Shown: piece after piece, positions 33,560 to 42,857 of the stretch
Layout: each line of letters opens with the position of its first letter
How positions within the stretch are numbered: position 1 is the stretch's first letter
Source of the DNA: Natrinema sp031626495
GTDB taxonomy: Archaea; Halobacteriota; Halobacteria; Halobacteriales; Natrialbaceae
Assembly (NCBI RefSeq): GCF_031626495.1
Contig: NZ_JAMQOJ010000007.1
Location: 1 to 64,000, forward strand
Direction: 5' to 3'
Length of the DNA: 64,000 nucleotides
Notes under the pieces: model-generated
The model's database searches: none
The model's input: only the letters and a program-made list of their open reading frames with translations
What the model was told of the DNA's origin: nothing
Program-made: the position numbers and the translations under genes

Positions 33560-34597
33560 ATGAGTGACCTACGCCGCCGAACAGCGCTGGGGATGCTGGG
33601 AACGGGAATGGCGTTCCTTGCGGGCTGTTCGAACACGTCCGACGGAACCGGACCAGACGATGATGGCGACTCGAGCGGATCAGACGGCTTGATCGACGGC
33701 GACCTCCCGTCGTACGCCTCGATGCTTCCGACGACCGAGCGCTCGTCGTACTTCTACGGCGCGATCGACGTCGAGACGATGAACACGCTGTTACAGGACG
33801 AGGGCGCCGAGTCGGGACAGGAGCCGACGGACCCGCTCGTGGGTAACCCGGTCGTCGTCGCGTTGCTCGCCGCCTTCGGTCTCCAGTTGCTCGGCTCCTC
33901 GGCCGGGTTCGAGGCCTACACCGGTAACAACGTCACGGCGGACGGCGAGGAACAGTTCGTCTACGCCGACGGGGTTTACGCGCTCGTCGGCTCGTACGAC
34001 CGCGACGCGCTCACGGCCGATCTCGAGAATGAGGGCTACACCCTCGAGTCCGAGGGGGACGCCTATGCGGTCTACGCCGCCGGCGGCAGCGACCAGATCG
34101 TCGGCGTCACCGACAACGTGTTCGCCTACTCCTACCCGAACGGGAGCGATTCGACGTTCGATCCGACTGCCGCGGTCGAGCGGACGGTGGCGACGGCGGC
34201 CGGCGACCGGCGGCCGAAATACGAGGCCGATGACGGCTTCGAGCGCCTCCTTCGCGCCGGCGAGAACGGCGGTATTACCTGCTGTCTGTACACCACCGAC
34301 GATCAGTTCGCGTCGGAAACCCTCTCGAACGATCAGGCGAGCGATAGCGAGGGACTCCAGTTCGCGTTCGATGCGTTCGAGGGCGCACGCGGCGTCCATC
34401 AACAGCTCGGTGTTTCGGGAAGCAACACCGCGACGGCAAACGCCGTCGTCACCTACAGCGGCGAGGACCTCGTCGATCAGTCCCGCCTCGAGTCCTCGCT
34501 CGGAGGGGACGCGGACGCCGATACGCTGGTGTTCGAGCGCGACGGCTCGACGATCAGCATCGACGCGGAGTACGGCGGGAGTTTCGCCACGGAGTAG
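33560..34597 (+). CDS. Tat-exported lipoprotein, unknown
   Basis: 345 aa. The signal LRRRTALGMLGTGMAFLAGC combines a twin-arginine start with a lipobox ending at Cys 23. An acidic Gly/Ser/Asp linker follows, then a repetitive alpha/beta body (SSYFYGAIDVETMNTLLQ, FVYADGVYALVGSYDRDALT, GGITCCLYTTDDQFAS). The internal pattern 'visible voltage-like beta hairpins plus helices' might mean repeated domains, but I recognise no family. A surface-anchored protein of unknown role. Confidence 0.8.
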   Translation: MSDLRRRTALGMLGTGMAFLAGCSNTSDGTGPDDDGDSSGSDGLIDGDLPSYASMLPTTERSSYFYGAIDVETMNTLLQDEGAESGQEPTDPLVGNPVVVALLAAFGLQLLGSSAGFEAYTGNNVTADGEEQFVYADGVYALVGSYDRDALTADLENEGYTLESEGDAYAVYAAGGSDQIVGVTDNVFAYSYPNGSDSTFDPTAAVERTVATAAGDRRPKYEADDGFERLLRAGENGGITCCLYTTDDQFASETLSNDQASDSEGLQFAFDAFEGARGVHQQLGVSGSNTATANAVVTYSGEDLVDQSRLESSLGGDADADTLVFERDGSTISIDAEYGGSFATE

Positions 34598-34645
34598 CGC
34601 CTACATCGTCGGCGGACGGATCGGGGCTCCGATCGAGGGGGTTCG

Positions 34646-35308
34646 TTACCGTGGATCCGCTTGCGACGCTTCGAGTTCCTCGACCGTCGTTTCCGGGCGA
34701 GACCGGTACCGACCGGACCCGGTGACTGTCCCGAGCCAGTCGCAGTCGTCGCAGGCGAACAGCCCCTGCCCGTCGATCAGCGCGCCGCCGCAGTCGGGGC
34801 AGGTGTTCGGCGTCGACGACTCCTCGGCGTCGGCCTCGTCGGGTGCTCCGAGGGGAGTCGGCACCTCGCCGGTACGGAGCGTGGCGATCGCATCGTCGGT
34901 CGTGTACGTCTCGTCGGTCGCCTCGTTCGTGTGGGGGAAGACGCCGAGCAGTTCGTCCTCGGCGTATAGCTCGAGGCACAGCAGCGGTGTCACGAGCCGT
35001 TCGCGCGTCGTCCCGGTCACCTGCGACGTGGTCGAGCGCTCGCGGAACGGCGGGCGGACACTGACACCGCGCTCGTCGGCCCACGCCTCGAACCGTTCGT
35101 ACTGCTCGATGACTTCCTGGTAGGGACTCTCCTCGGAGAGCGCGACTTCCTTGGGCCAGCTCCGTAGTAGCAGATCGTCGACCGCGCCCTCGTCCTCGCA
35201 GGCCTGCAGGGTTTCGATCTGCTCGTCGACAGGCTCGAGCAGGAGCGGTGCGCGCACGTGGCAGACCGCTGTAAGCGCCGCTGTGTCGGTGTCTATCGTC
35301 TCAGTCAT
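34646..35308 (-). CDS. conserved haloarchaeal protein with C-terminal zinc ribbon
   Basis: 220 aa. The N-terminal part (TAVCHVRAPLLLEPVDEQIE, LLLRSWPKEVALSEE, YERFEAWADERGVSVRPPF, TPLLCLELYAEDELLGVFPH) matches a haloarchaeal family often labelled HTH-domain protein. A C-terminal ribbon follows with CPDCGG and CDDCDW pairs (near 174-195), which many relatives lack. A TATA-like ACATTTATCA sits about 30 nt upstream. A regulatory role is likely but unproven. Confidence 0.75.
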   Translation of the reverse strand: MTETIDTDTAALTAVCHVRAPLLLEPVDEQIETLQACEDEGAVDDLLLRSWPKEVALSEESPYQEVIEQYERFEAWADERGVSVRPPFRERSTTSQVTGTTRERLVTPLLCLELYAEDELLGVFPHTNEATDETYTTDDAIATLRTGEVPTPLGAPDEADAEESSTPNTCPDCGGALIDGQGLFACDDCDWLGTVTGSGRYRSRPETTVEELEASQADPR

Positions 35309-35463
35309 TGATCACCTAATCAGCCAACGTTTGTGGTGATAAATGTTTTCGACGGCGCAGATATCTGGGACTATTCGGCCCGAGAGACTATCTAACACGG
35401 CAGACAAACCGATGTTCGGTGATTCGAGCCGCGACCGACGAACCGCGTTTCGACCCGAGATGC

Positions 35464-37332
35464 TCAGGCGCGTTTCTGGATCTCCTCGCGCAGGAGTTCG
35501 CTCACGAGGTCGCCGTCGGCCTTCCCTCGCAGCGCGCCCATACACTCGCCCATGAGTCCAGAGAAGGCCTGCATGCCCTCGTCTTCGACCTGCGCTTCGT
35601 TTCGCTCGACGACTTCGACGACGGCCTCGCGGACCGCCGCTTCGTCGGCTCCCCCGAGTCCGGCTTCCTCGGCGGCTTCCTCGGCGCTTCGATCCGGATC
35701 TTCGGCTAGCGCGGTCAGCAGATCCGGCACGCCCTCGTTGGGGAGGTCGCCGTCCTCGGCCATCGCGAAGACGTCCTCTATGTGCTCGCGGGCCAGGTTC
35801 TCGACCGGCACGTCGTCGCGCCGGAGTTCGGTCAGCGTCGACTCGAGGGTCGACGCCGCGAGCGTCGGATCGATCCCGTCGGCCACCACGTCCTCGAACA
35901 GCGGCATGTACTGGCCGTAGGCGACCTGCTCTGCCAGCCCCTCGCCGAGGTCGTACTCGTCCTGATAGCGTTCGACCTTCTCGGTCAGCAACTCGGGTTC
36001 GGGGACCTCGCTCGGATCCGGTTCGACGGGCGGCACGTCCGTCTCGGGGTACATCCGCGCCGCGCCGGGCAGCGGCCGAAGATATCGGGTCGTCCCGTCG
36101 TCGTTCGCGCCGCGCGTTTCTTCGGGCACGCCCTCGAGTGCGGTCCCCGCGCGCTCCGCGACGGCGTCGATGGCCGGTTCCGCGATTTCGGTGTCCGCAG
36201 CGACGATGGCGACTGCATCCTCGACTCCGGCTCCGACCGCGGTACGCAGGTCCGAAACTTCGTCCTCCGTGACCCCGTACGCCGGCAGTTCGTCGGTGTG
36301 GAAGATTCCGCCAGCACCGTGGCGCTTCGCGTGATCCGAGAACTCGGTCCCCAGCCGGCGGTCGGGTGCGATCTCCCGGCCGACGAGGCCGTCGAAACCG
36401 TACAGCGGAACGGCCATCACGGAGCCGCCCGAGTTCAAGGCCCCGCCAATGACCCCGCTGTCCGTATCTTCGAAGACGCCGGTCACGTCCTGCACGTCGC
36501 CGACCGAGGCCTCGCGCTCGGCGAGTTCGTCGCGAATCTCGACCAGCGCGACCTGTCGTGCCACCTCGTTGCGGACGATGTCGTCGATGTCGTCGAGGCT
36601 CTGAACGCCCTTGATCTCGACGCGAGCGCCCTCCGCGATGGAGACGTTGACGTCCTGGCGAATCGTCCCCAGGCCGCGCTTGACTTTGCCCGTCGAGCGT
36701 AGCAGCATGCCGATCCGCTCGGCCGCCTCGAGCGCCTGTTCTGGCGTCGAGATGTCGGGACTGGTGCCGATCTCGACCAGCGGGATCCCCAATCGATCGA
36801 GACTGTATCGGACCCCAGCGTCGGTCTCTTCGACGCGTTGGGCGCTCTCCTCCTCGAGCAGGAGGTCCTCGATCCCCACGGCACCGTCGCTCGTCTCGAT
36901 CTCGCCGTCGGTGGCGATCAGCGTCGAGCGCTGGAAGCCCGTCGTGTTCGAGCCGTCGACGACGATCTTTCGCATGACGTGGGCCTGATCGACGGGGCTC
37001 ATGTCCATCAGCTGGGCGACCTCGAGGGTCGTCTCGAGCGCTTCGCCGTCCAGTTCGTGGGGCGGCTCGTCGTCCTCCTCGACGAGACAGGTCGTGTCGT
37101 ACGCGAGGTACTCGAACTCGCGCTCGACCATGCTCTCCTCGACGGCGGCGTCGTCGAGTTCGCCCAGTTCGCTCCGGGTGGGATGGAGGTACCGGGTGAA
37201 CGAACGCATCGACGCCTCGGGCTCGCGAAGCTCGGTCGGACACTGGCAGAACAGCTTCGTCGCCGTGTCGAGTTGCTGGTGGATCTCCAGCCCGGCGACG
37301 AGTCCGAGGTCCTCGTAGTCGTACTCGGTCAT
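35464..37332 (-). CDS. gatE: glutamyl-tRNA(Gln) amidotransferase subunit E
   Basis: 622 aa from ATG 37332, the normal GatE length. The GatDE complex converts Glu-tRNA(Gln) to Gln-tRNA(Gln), the archaeal route to glutaminyl-tRNA. Hallmarks: YEDLGLVAGLEIHQQLDT, LFCQCPTELREPE, MRKIVVDGSNTTGFQRSTLI, LGIPLVEIGTSPDIST, TIRQDVNVSIAEGARVEIKG, and a C-terminal YqeY/GatB-like helical tail (FSGLMGECMGALRGKADGDL). The partner gatD is not in the window. Confidence 0.97.
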   Translation of the reverse strand: MTEYDYEDLGLVAGLEIHQQLDTATKLFCQCPTELREPEASMRSFTRYLHPTRSELGELDDAAVEESMVEREFEYLAYDTTCLVEEDDEPPHELDGEALETTLEVAQLMDMSPVDQAHVMRKIVVDGSNTTGFQRSTLIATDGEIETSDGAVGIEDLLLEEESAQRVEETDAGVRYSLDRLGIPLVEIGTSPDISTPEQALEAAERIGMLLRSTGKVKRGLGTIRQDVNVSIAEGARVEIKGVQSLDDIDDIVRNEVARQVALVEIRDELAEREASVGDVQDVTGVFEDTDSGVIGGALNSGGSVMAVPLYGFDGLVGREIAPDRRLGTEFSDHAKRHGAGGIFHTDELPAYGVTEDEVSDLRTAVGAGVEDAVAIVAADTEIAEPAIDAVAERAGTALEGVPEETRGANDDGTTRYLRPLPGAARMYPETDVPPVEPDPSEVPEPELLTEKVERYQDEYDLGEGLAEQVAYGQYMPLFEDVVADGIDPTLAASTLESTLTELRRDDVPVENLAREHIEDVFAMAEDGDLPNEGVPDLLTALAEDPDRSAEEAAEEAGLGGADEAAVREAVVEVVERNEAQVEDEGMQAFSGLMGECMGALRGKADGDLVSELLREEIQKRA

Positions 37333-37426
37333 TGGCGGCCACTCGGAGGCGGAGGGGTAAAAAACCGTCCAGTCCGACTCGCCCGAGGCGGATTCGGTGG
37401 CCGGTGTATCGCCGTTTCGGACGCGG

Positions 37427-38776
37427 TCAGTCGTCGGCGTCGATCGAGTCGACCGACGACTGCGAACGCGACTGGTTCGCGTCAGCCTCGACGACTGCCT
37501 CGAGGATCGTTTCTGGCGTCGCCTCGACAGCCCGCGTTCGGCACGCGTTGTAGCGCGTTCGAGCCGCGGTTCCCGCGAAGTTGCGCTCCGCCAACGGCCG
37601 GGTTTCGACGATGGCCAGCGCCTCGGCCGACTCGAGCGCGTCGAGCATCGTCTGGTTGCCGGCACCGAGGACGAGATCCGCGAGCACGGTCACGTCGGCC
37701 TCCCGAACCAGCCGCGCGCCCTCGGCTCGGTCCTCGGACGAGAGATGCGCGAACGGCTCCGTTTCGAGCGCTGCGATCCCGAGCGACCGGGCCGTCTCGG
37801 CGGCGGCGTCGCCGCTCGAGACCGGACCGAGCGTCACCTCGACGCCCGCAGCCTCGAGCCGCGCGACGACGCCGGCCGCGGCGGCTCCGGTGCCGAGCAC
37901 GTGAATGCGGTCCGGCAGCGACTCCCGTTCGCGCTCACGAGCGTCCGCCAGCGCGGTCACCGTCTCGGACCCGGTCACCGGGTTCGGCGTGACCACCGCG
38001 TTCGCGTCGAACGAATCCCCGAGCGTCTCGCTGGTCAGCACCGTCGACGGCGCGCCGTCCTCGGCGACCCGCCCGTCCGCGAGCATCACGAGCCGATCGC
38101 AGTAGCGCGCCGCCAGATCGAGGTCGTGAATCGCCGCGACCACGGTCCGCCCCTCGTCGACCAGGTCGCGGACCAGCTCGAGCGTCTCGACCTGATGATT
38201 CACGTCGAGGCTCGCCGTGGGCTCGTCGAGCAGCATGACCGGCGTCGACTGCGCGATCGCCCGCGCGAGGACGACCCGCTGGCGCTGGCCGCCGCTGACC
38301 TCGTCGATCGGTCGGTCGGCCAGTTCGGCGGTTCGGGTCCGTTCCAGGGCGCGCTCGACCGCGTCCCGATCCTCGGACGTCGGCGAAGAGAACCGCGAGC
38401 GGTGGGGGTGTCGCCCCATCTCGACCACGTCGCGAACGGGGAACGAAAACGACAGCGACGTGTCCTGCGGGACGACCGAGACGAGCCGGCTCGAGCGGCG
38501 TGAGGAGACGCCGTGGACATCGACGCCGTCGATCGTCACCGTTCCCAAGTCGGGCTCGAGCGCCCCGCTGATCGCCCGCAGCAGGGTGGTCTTCCCGGCC
38601 CCGTTGGGACCGACGAGGCCGACGAACTCGCCGGGTTCGATGGTGAGCGATACGTCTTCGAGCACCTCGAGATCGCCGAACGCGAGCGAGCAGTCGGCGA
38701 CGGAAACCGTCGCTGGATCGGGGCTCGAGCGACCCTCGGTGCCGGATCGGTCGTCGATCCGATCGGGTTCGGTCAT
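37427..38776 (-). CDS. btuD: cobalamin/corrinoid ABC transporter ATPase with extra C-terminal domain
   Basis: 449 aa from ATG 38776. Residues 15-260 are a normal ATPase: GPNGAGKTTLLRAISG, LVSVVPQDTSLSFSF, VSGGQRQRVVLARAIAQ, VMLLDEPTASLDVNHQ, VVAAIHDLDLAARYCD. A second domain of about 150 residues follows (RIHVLGTGAAAAGVVARLEA, VREADVTVLADLVLGAGNQT, LAIVETRPLAERNFAGTAA), absent from bacterial BtuD and known from some halobacterial homologues. It may act on or sense corrinoids. The start overlaps btuC by four bases (ATGA). Confidence 0.93.
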   Translation of the reverse strand: MTEPDRIDDRSGTEGRSSPDPATVSVADCSLAFGDLEVLEDVSLTIEPGEFVGLVGPNGAGKTTLLRAISGALEPDLGTVTIDGVDVHGVSSRRSSRLVSVVPQDTSLSFSFPVRDVVEMGRHPHRSRFSSPTSEDRDAVERALERTRTAELADRPIDEVSGGQRQRVVLARAIAQSTPVMLLDEPTASLDVNHQVETLELVRDLVDEGRTVVAAIHDLDLAARYCDRLVMLADGRVAEDGAPSTVLTSETLGDSFDANAVVTPNPVTGSETVTALADARERERESLPDRIHVLGTGAAAAGVVARLEAAGVEVTLGPVSSGDAAAETARSLGIAALETEPFAHLSSEDRAEGARLVREADVTVLADLVLGAGNQTMLDALESAEALAIVETRPLAERNFAGTAARTRYNACRTRAVEATPETILEAVVEADANQSRSQSSVDSIDADD

Positions 38777-39876
38777 ACGGCGTGCACCTCCCGGCGGGTG
38801 AGCAGGAACAGGAAGAACGGTGCGCCGAGCGCCGCCGTGACGATGCCGACGGGAACCTCGGTCGGCCCGGCCGGCCACCGCGCGAGCGTGTCGGTCGCGA
38901 CCAGAAACGACGCGCCCGCGAGGGCGCTAGTCGGAAACAGAATACGGTGGTCCGGGCCGACCAACAGTCGCATGATGTGGGGGACGACGAGCCCGACGAA
39001 CCCGATGACGCCAGTGACGGCGACGCCGGCGGCGGTGATCACGCTCGCGAGCGCGAGCAACAGGAGCTTGGTTCGTTCGACCTCGACGCCGAGGTGGTGT
39101 GCATCCTCTTCGCCGAGCAGGAGGACGTTTAGCTCGCGCGCGTACGCCCCCAGAACGAGCACGCCGAGAATGGCGACCGGAAGCGCGAACTCGACATCGC
39201 TCCAGCCCTTGTCTCGCAGACTTCCCATTAGCCAGACGATCGCCGCTCTGAGGCCGTCGCCGCTGTGGATGAGCATGTAGGAGATCATGGCCCCGAGGAA
39301 GGCCTGGATAGCGACCCCCGCGAGCAACAGCGTCGCGACCGGCGTGCGGCCGCCCTCGGTCGCGATCGCGTAGACGAAAAACGCGGTCACGAGCGCGCCG
39401 ACGAACGCGGCGAGGTGGAGGCTATCGAAGGGGACGATGACGGGAAAGGCGATCGCCGCGACCGCACCCGCCGCGGCGCCGGACGAGACGCCGATGATCG
39501 AGGGATCGGCGAGCGGGTTTCGGAAGAACCCCTGCATCACCGTCCCCGCGGCGGCGAGCGCGAACCCGACCGTCGCCGCGAGGACGATGCGGGGGAGTCG
39601 CATCTGTGTCACGATGTACTGGTGGGTCTGCGGGACGTCGAACGAGAAGACGGACGCGTACTCGAGATCCGGCACCGGAACGGGCCAGCCGAGTACCGGC
39701 AGCGTCCCGGTTCCGATCTCGAGACCCGACGGGACGGCGATCGCGTTCAGGATCGCCATCGCGACCGTCAGCGGCTCGATCCGCACCGGTCCGAGCGCGG
39801 CGCTCCCCACGACGACGGCGACGAGCAGCGCTCCGAGGCCCGTCGACCACGCCGCTGTCCGGACCGATCGGTCCAT
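38773..39876 (-). CDS. btuC: cobalamin/corrinoid ABC transporter permease
   Basis: 367 aa from ATG 39876, about ten membrane helices of the FecCD/BtuC type. Marks are RLPRIVLAATVGFALAAAGT, GFFRNPLADPSIIGVSSGAA, GEEDAHHLGVEVERTK and GFVGLVVPHIMRLLVGPDHR (ATPase contact region). Together with btuD and the divergent btuF it forms a complete corrinoid importer. Confidence 0.95.
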   Translation of the reverse strand: MDRSVRTAAWSTGLGALLVAVVVGSAALGPVRIEPLTVAMAILNAIAVPSGLEIGTGTLPVLGWPVPVPDLEYASVFSFDVPQTHQYIVTQMRLPRIVLAATVGFALAAAGTVMQGFFRNPLADPSIIGVSSGAAAGAVAAIAFPVIVPFDSLHLAAFVGALVTAFFVYAIATEGGRTPVATLLLAGVAIQAFLGAMISYMLIHSGDGLRAAIVWLMGSLRDKGWSDVEFALPVAILGVLVLGAYARELNVLLLGEEDAHHLGVEVERTKLLLLALASVITAAGVAVTGVIGFVGLVVPHIMRLLVGPDHRILFPTSALAGASFLVATDTLARWPAGPTEVPVGIVTAALGAPFFLFLLTRREVHAV

Positions 39877-39899
39877 ACACGCAACCTCGCTTGTAGTAG

Positions 39900-39911
39900 A
39901 CAAATATTTGT
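39900..39911. promoter_or_regulatory. shared palindrome between divergent btuCD and btuF
   Basis: ACAAATATTTGT is a perfect 12-bp palindrome, 24 bases from the btuC ATG and 26 from the btuF ATG. It is at TATA-box distance for both genes, so it may work as a two-way TATA element and as an operator at once. Confidence 0.65.
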
Positions 39912-39936
39912 TGAAGTGGGGAGCAGATCGTACACG

Positions 39937-41055
39937 ATGAAACAGCAACTCACCGTTTTGCTAACCGTATTACTGACAGTCTCGGCGATCGGCCCCGCCG
40001 CAGCCACCGCGGGCGCTGCGACGGGAACCGCCACACAGGACTCGAACGTACAGTGTGAGTACCCGCTCACGATGACCGACGCGACCGGCGAGGAGGTCAC
40101 GATCGAGAGCGAACCGCAGTCGGTCGTGACGCTCTATCCGGGTGACGCGCAACTCGCCTACTCCATCGGTGCCGAGGGGAAGGTCGTCGGAATGCCCGTT
40201 AGCAAGTACACCGAATCGCTCGAGGCCGGTGACCGAACGGACATCACCGCGGACGACGGCGTCACGCCGGTCGCGGAGGAGATCGTTTCGCTGAATCCGG
40301 ACGTCGTCCTCGCCGCGAACGTCGCCACGTACGAACAGGATCTCCTCGACACGCTCGAGGACGCCGGCATTACGGTCGTCGTCCTCGACACCGCGAACTC
40401 GTTCGACGACGTTCGCGAGAACGTCCGGGTGACCGGCCAGGTGACCGGTCACTGTGAGGGTGCCGAGGAGACGATCCAGTGGATGAACGAACGACTCGAG
40501 GTCTTCGAGAACGCGCTCGAGGACGAGGAGAAGCCACTCGCCTACTACGCCAGCGGCTCCGACGGCGCGACCTTCGGCTCGGAGACATTCCAGCACGACG
40601 TGTTGACCACGGCGGGGCTCACGAACCTCGCTGCCGAGGTCGGCCAGACGGGCTGGGTGCAGATGAACTCGGAAGTCGTCGTGAACGAGAACCCCGAGTG
40701 GATCGTCTACCCCGATCGAACGGAGTCGCCGCCGATGGCGGGGAGCCTCCAGGCGACGACCGCTATGCAGCAGAACAACACGATCGCCGTCGACGATAAC
40801 GCGATGAGCCAACCCGGCCCCAACGTCGTCTACGCGATCGAAGCGATCGTCGAGCAAGTCCACCCCGAGGTGTACGCCGAGATCGAGGGCGACCTCGAGG
40901 CCGTCGACGAGGAGTACAGCGACGACGGGAACACGACGAGCAACGAGTCGACCGACGAAGAGAGCGGCGGTGAGAGCGCCATCCCCGGATTCGGCGTCCC
41001 CGCCGCCGCCGTCGCCCTGCTGGCTGCCGCCGGGTTCGTCGCGCGCCGACGATGA
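39937..41055 (+). CDS. btuF: cobalamin/corrinoid-binding protein, PGF-CTERM anchored
   Basis: 372 aa from ATG 39937. A Sec signal (LTVLLTVLLTVSAIGPAAA) starts the protein; the periplasmic-binding fold of the BtuF/FhuD class follows (VVTLYPGDAQLAYSIGAEGK, VSLNPDVVLAANVATYEQDL, WIVYPDRTESPPMAG). The end is PGFGVPAAAVALLAAAGFVA plus RRR, the PGF-CTERM signal cut by archaeosortase. So it is lipid-anchored at its C-terminus rather than through an N-terminal lipobox. The earlier in-frame start at 39265 runs through btuC and is not real. Confidence 0.94.
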   Translation: MKQQLTVLLTVLLTVSAIGPAAATAGAATGTATQDSNVQCEYPLTMTDATGEEVTIESEPQSVVTLYPGDAQLAYSIGAEGKVVGMPVSKYTESLEAGDRTDITADDGVTPVAEEIVSLNPDVVLAANVATYEQDLLDTLEDAGITVVVLDTANSFDDVRENVRVTGQVTGHCEGAEETIQWMNERLEVFENALEDEEKPLAYYASGSDGATFGSETFQHDVLTTAGLTNLAAEVGQTGWVQMNSEVVVNENPEWIVYPDRTESPPMAGSLQATTAMQQNNTIAVDDNAMSQPGPNVVYAIEAIVEQVHPEVYAEIEGDLEAVDEEYSDDGNTTSNESTDEESGGESAIPGFGVPAAAVALLAAAGFVARRR

Positions 41056-41074
41056 CCTGCTGATCCAGCGCTAC

Positions 41075-41079
41075 TTTTT
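41075..41079 (+). terminator. T-tract terminator after btuF
   Basis: A run of five T in CTACTTTTTCC, 20 bases after the btuF stop, fits the short oligo-T signal of archaeal termination. Confidence 0.4.
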
Positions 41080-41148
41080 CCAGCACTTCGTTCGACGCGC
41101 CGTCTCGCTTTGAAAAGCGTTTACTCGCCTGACCACTCAGGAAAGCGC

Positions 41149-41430
41149 ATGGTCGAGAACGTCATCTGGCCCGCGTATCTCGATGCGACCCTCTCGCGGG
41201 CCGAGGGACGACGCGTGTCGGAGGATCTGGCCGTCGAGGAACCCACGGTCGACGAGATCGCGAAGGCCGTCCAGCAGATCGGGTACGACGCCACGATCGA
41301 GCGGGACAAGGCCTACTCGCGAGAGCACTGGGCCGACCGCGGCCGGGTCGTCGTCCGCGGGGCCGACGACTCGTCGAAGAACGACCTCGTGCAAGCCGTC
41401 GCGGCGTACGTCGTCGCGATGCGCGAGTGA
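41149..41430 (+). CDS. srp19: signal recognition particle 19 kDa protein
   Basis: 93 aa from ATG 41149. SRP19 binds 7S RNA and prepares it for SRP54. ENVIWPAYLDATLSRAEGRR is the conserved start, EPTVDEIAKAVQQIGYDATI the middle helix, YSREHWADRGRVVV the RNA-binding end. One base before the next gene's ATG, so they are surely cotranscribed. Confidence 0.93.
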   Translation: MVENVIWPAYLDATLSRAEGRRVSEDLAVEEPTVDEIAKAVQQIGYDATIERDKAYSREHWADRGRVVVRGADDSSKNDLVQAVAAYVVAMRE

Positions 41431-41431
41431 G

Positions 41432-41692
41432 ATGCGCCGGGTCGGCGCAGTCGTCCGTACCGCACAGGGGCTCGCCGTCCTGCGCGCGGACGAGACGGAC
41501 GACGATGGCGGCGCGGACGATATCGACAGCCACCGCGACGAGATCGGGACGATGGTCTTAGACGACAACCTCGAGGAGGTGGGCCGCGTCGTCGACGTTT
41601 TCGGCCCCGTCTCACAGCCCTATCTGGCGGTAACGCCGGACGACGGCGTGCATTTGCCGTCGCTGGTCGGGGCGACGCTGTACGCGCGGTAA
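41432..41692 (+). CDS. gar1: H/ACA RNA-protein complex component Gar1
   Basis: 86 aa. The Gar1 beta-barrel is seen in RRVGAVVRTAQGLAVLRADE, LDDNLEEVGRVVDVFGPVSQ and PYLAVTP. It joins Cbf5, Nop10 and L7Ae for guide-directed pseudouridylation. The ATG is one base after the SRP19 stop; this SRP19-Gar1 pairing recurs in haloarchaea and ties two RNA-machine parts into one transcript. Confidence 0.9.
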   Translation: MRRVGAVVRTAQGLAVLRADETDDDGGADDIDSHRDEIGTMVLDDNLEEVGRVVDVFGPVSQPYLAVTPDDGVHLPSLVGATLYAR

Positions 41693-41795
41693 CGCGGTGT
41701 CACCGCGGCCGGCGGCCGCAACGTGATCGTGACCGCCTCTTTGCGGTGCGACCGGAGTGGAAAAACCAATACGAGCGGGGTGCAAACGCCGCGCC

Positions 41796-42833
41796 ATGAA
41801 CGATCGGACTCGGGTCCTCGCCGCCGTGGGACTGACGGTACTGCTGTTTCTCGGCGTCCAGCTCGGTTCGCTGGCACTGGTCGACCCCTTCACGGAATCC
41901 GGCCGGCAGGCCGTCGAGAACCCGCAGAACCCGACTAACAGTATCCTCTACGTCGGAATCATGCTCGTGGCGACCGGATTCATGCTCGCGGCGTTCAAGT
42001 ACGACCTTGATTCGCTCATCAGGCTCCTGCTCGTGGGCGTTAGCGTGATGATCTCGTGGTACGTCTTCGCCGAACTCGTCCCGCCGCTGGTCTCGCCGTT
42101 CGCCTCCGAGGGGGTCGCGAGCGGGCTCGCGATCGCCGCCTCGCTGGCCGTCGGGGCCGCGCTCTTGCTCTATCCCGAGTGGTACGTCATCGACAGTGCC
42201 GGGGTGTTGATGGGTGCCGGTGCGGCCGCGCTGTTCGGAATCAGTTTCGGCCTCCTGCCGGCCATCCTCCTCCTCGCGGTACTGGCGGTCTACGACGCCA
42301 TCAGCGTCTACGGCACCGAACACATGCTCGACCTCGCCGAGGGCGTGATGGACCTCAAGATTCCCGTCGTCTTCGTCGTCCCGACGACGCTCTCGTACTC
42401 CTACCTCGCGGCCGGCAGTACCGACGACGTGCTCGAGAACGACGGCGGCCAACCGGCCGGTGAGACCGCGAGCAGCGCCGACGATGTGGCCGACGCAGCG
42501 GCGTCGGACCCGAACGACGATTCGAGTTCGGACGCCCTCGAGCGCGACGCCCTGTTCATCGGCCTCGGCGACGCCGTCATTCCGACGGTGCTCGTCGCCA
42601 GCGCGGCCTCGTTCCTCGACGTCGACACGCTCGCGGTCCCGATGCTCGCGCTGAACCTGCCCGCGCTCGGCGCGCTGCTCGGGACGATCGCCGGGCTCCT
42701 CGTTCTCATGCACATGGTCCTCAAGGGCCGTGCACACGCCGGTCTGCCGCTGCTCAACGGTGGCGCGATCGGTGGCTACCTGCTCGGCGCACTCGCGAGC
42801 GGGCTCTCGATCACCACCGCGATCGGACTCTGA
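41796..42833 (+). CDS. presenilin-family intramembrane aspartyl protease
   Basis: 345 aa from ATG 41796, nine membrane segments expected. The two catalytic aspartates are in VYDAISVYGTEHM (Tyr-Asp motif, near residue 168) and FIGLGDAVIPT (Gly-x-Gly-Asp motif, near 252). The family's Pro-Ala-Leu region appears as GLPLLNGG near 314. A loop of about 45 polar residues separates the catalytic helices. Archaeal PSH enzymes cut proteins inside the membrane; natural substrates are unknown. Confidence 0.92.
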   Translation: MNDRTRVLAAVGLTVLLFLGVQLGSLALVDPFTESGRQAVENPQNPTNSILYVGIMLVATGFMLAAFKYDLDSLIRLLLVGVSVMISWYVFAELVPPLVSPFASEGVASGLAIAASLAVGAALLLYPEWYVIDSAGVLMGAGAAALFGISFGLLPAILLLAVLAVYDAISVYGTEHMLDLAEGVMDLKIPVVFVVPTTLSYSYLAAGSTDDVLENDGGQPAGETASSADDVADAAASDPNDDSSSDALERDALFIGLGDAVIPTVLVASAASFLDVDTLAVPMLALNLPALGALLGTIAGLLVLMHMVLKGRAHAGLPLLNGGAIGGYLLGALASGLSITTAIGL

Positions 42834-42857
42834 CCTGCGACCGAGCGGCCGTCTCTT

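Noticed and set aside
35312..37342. 676-codon minus-strand frame
   Set aside because: A frame shadow of gatE; an Arg/Gly-rich product without motifs.
39265..39936. N-terminal extension of btuF
   Set aside because: Runs antisense through btuC; the signal peptide at 39937 is the obvious start.
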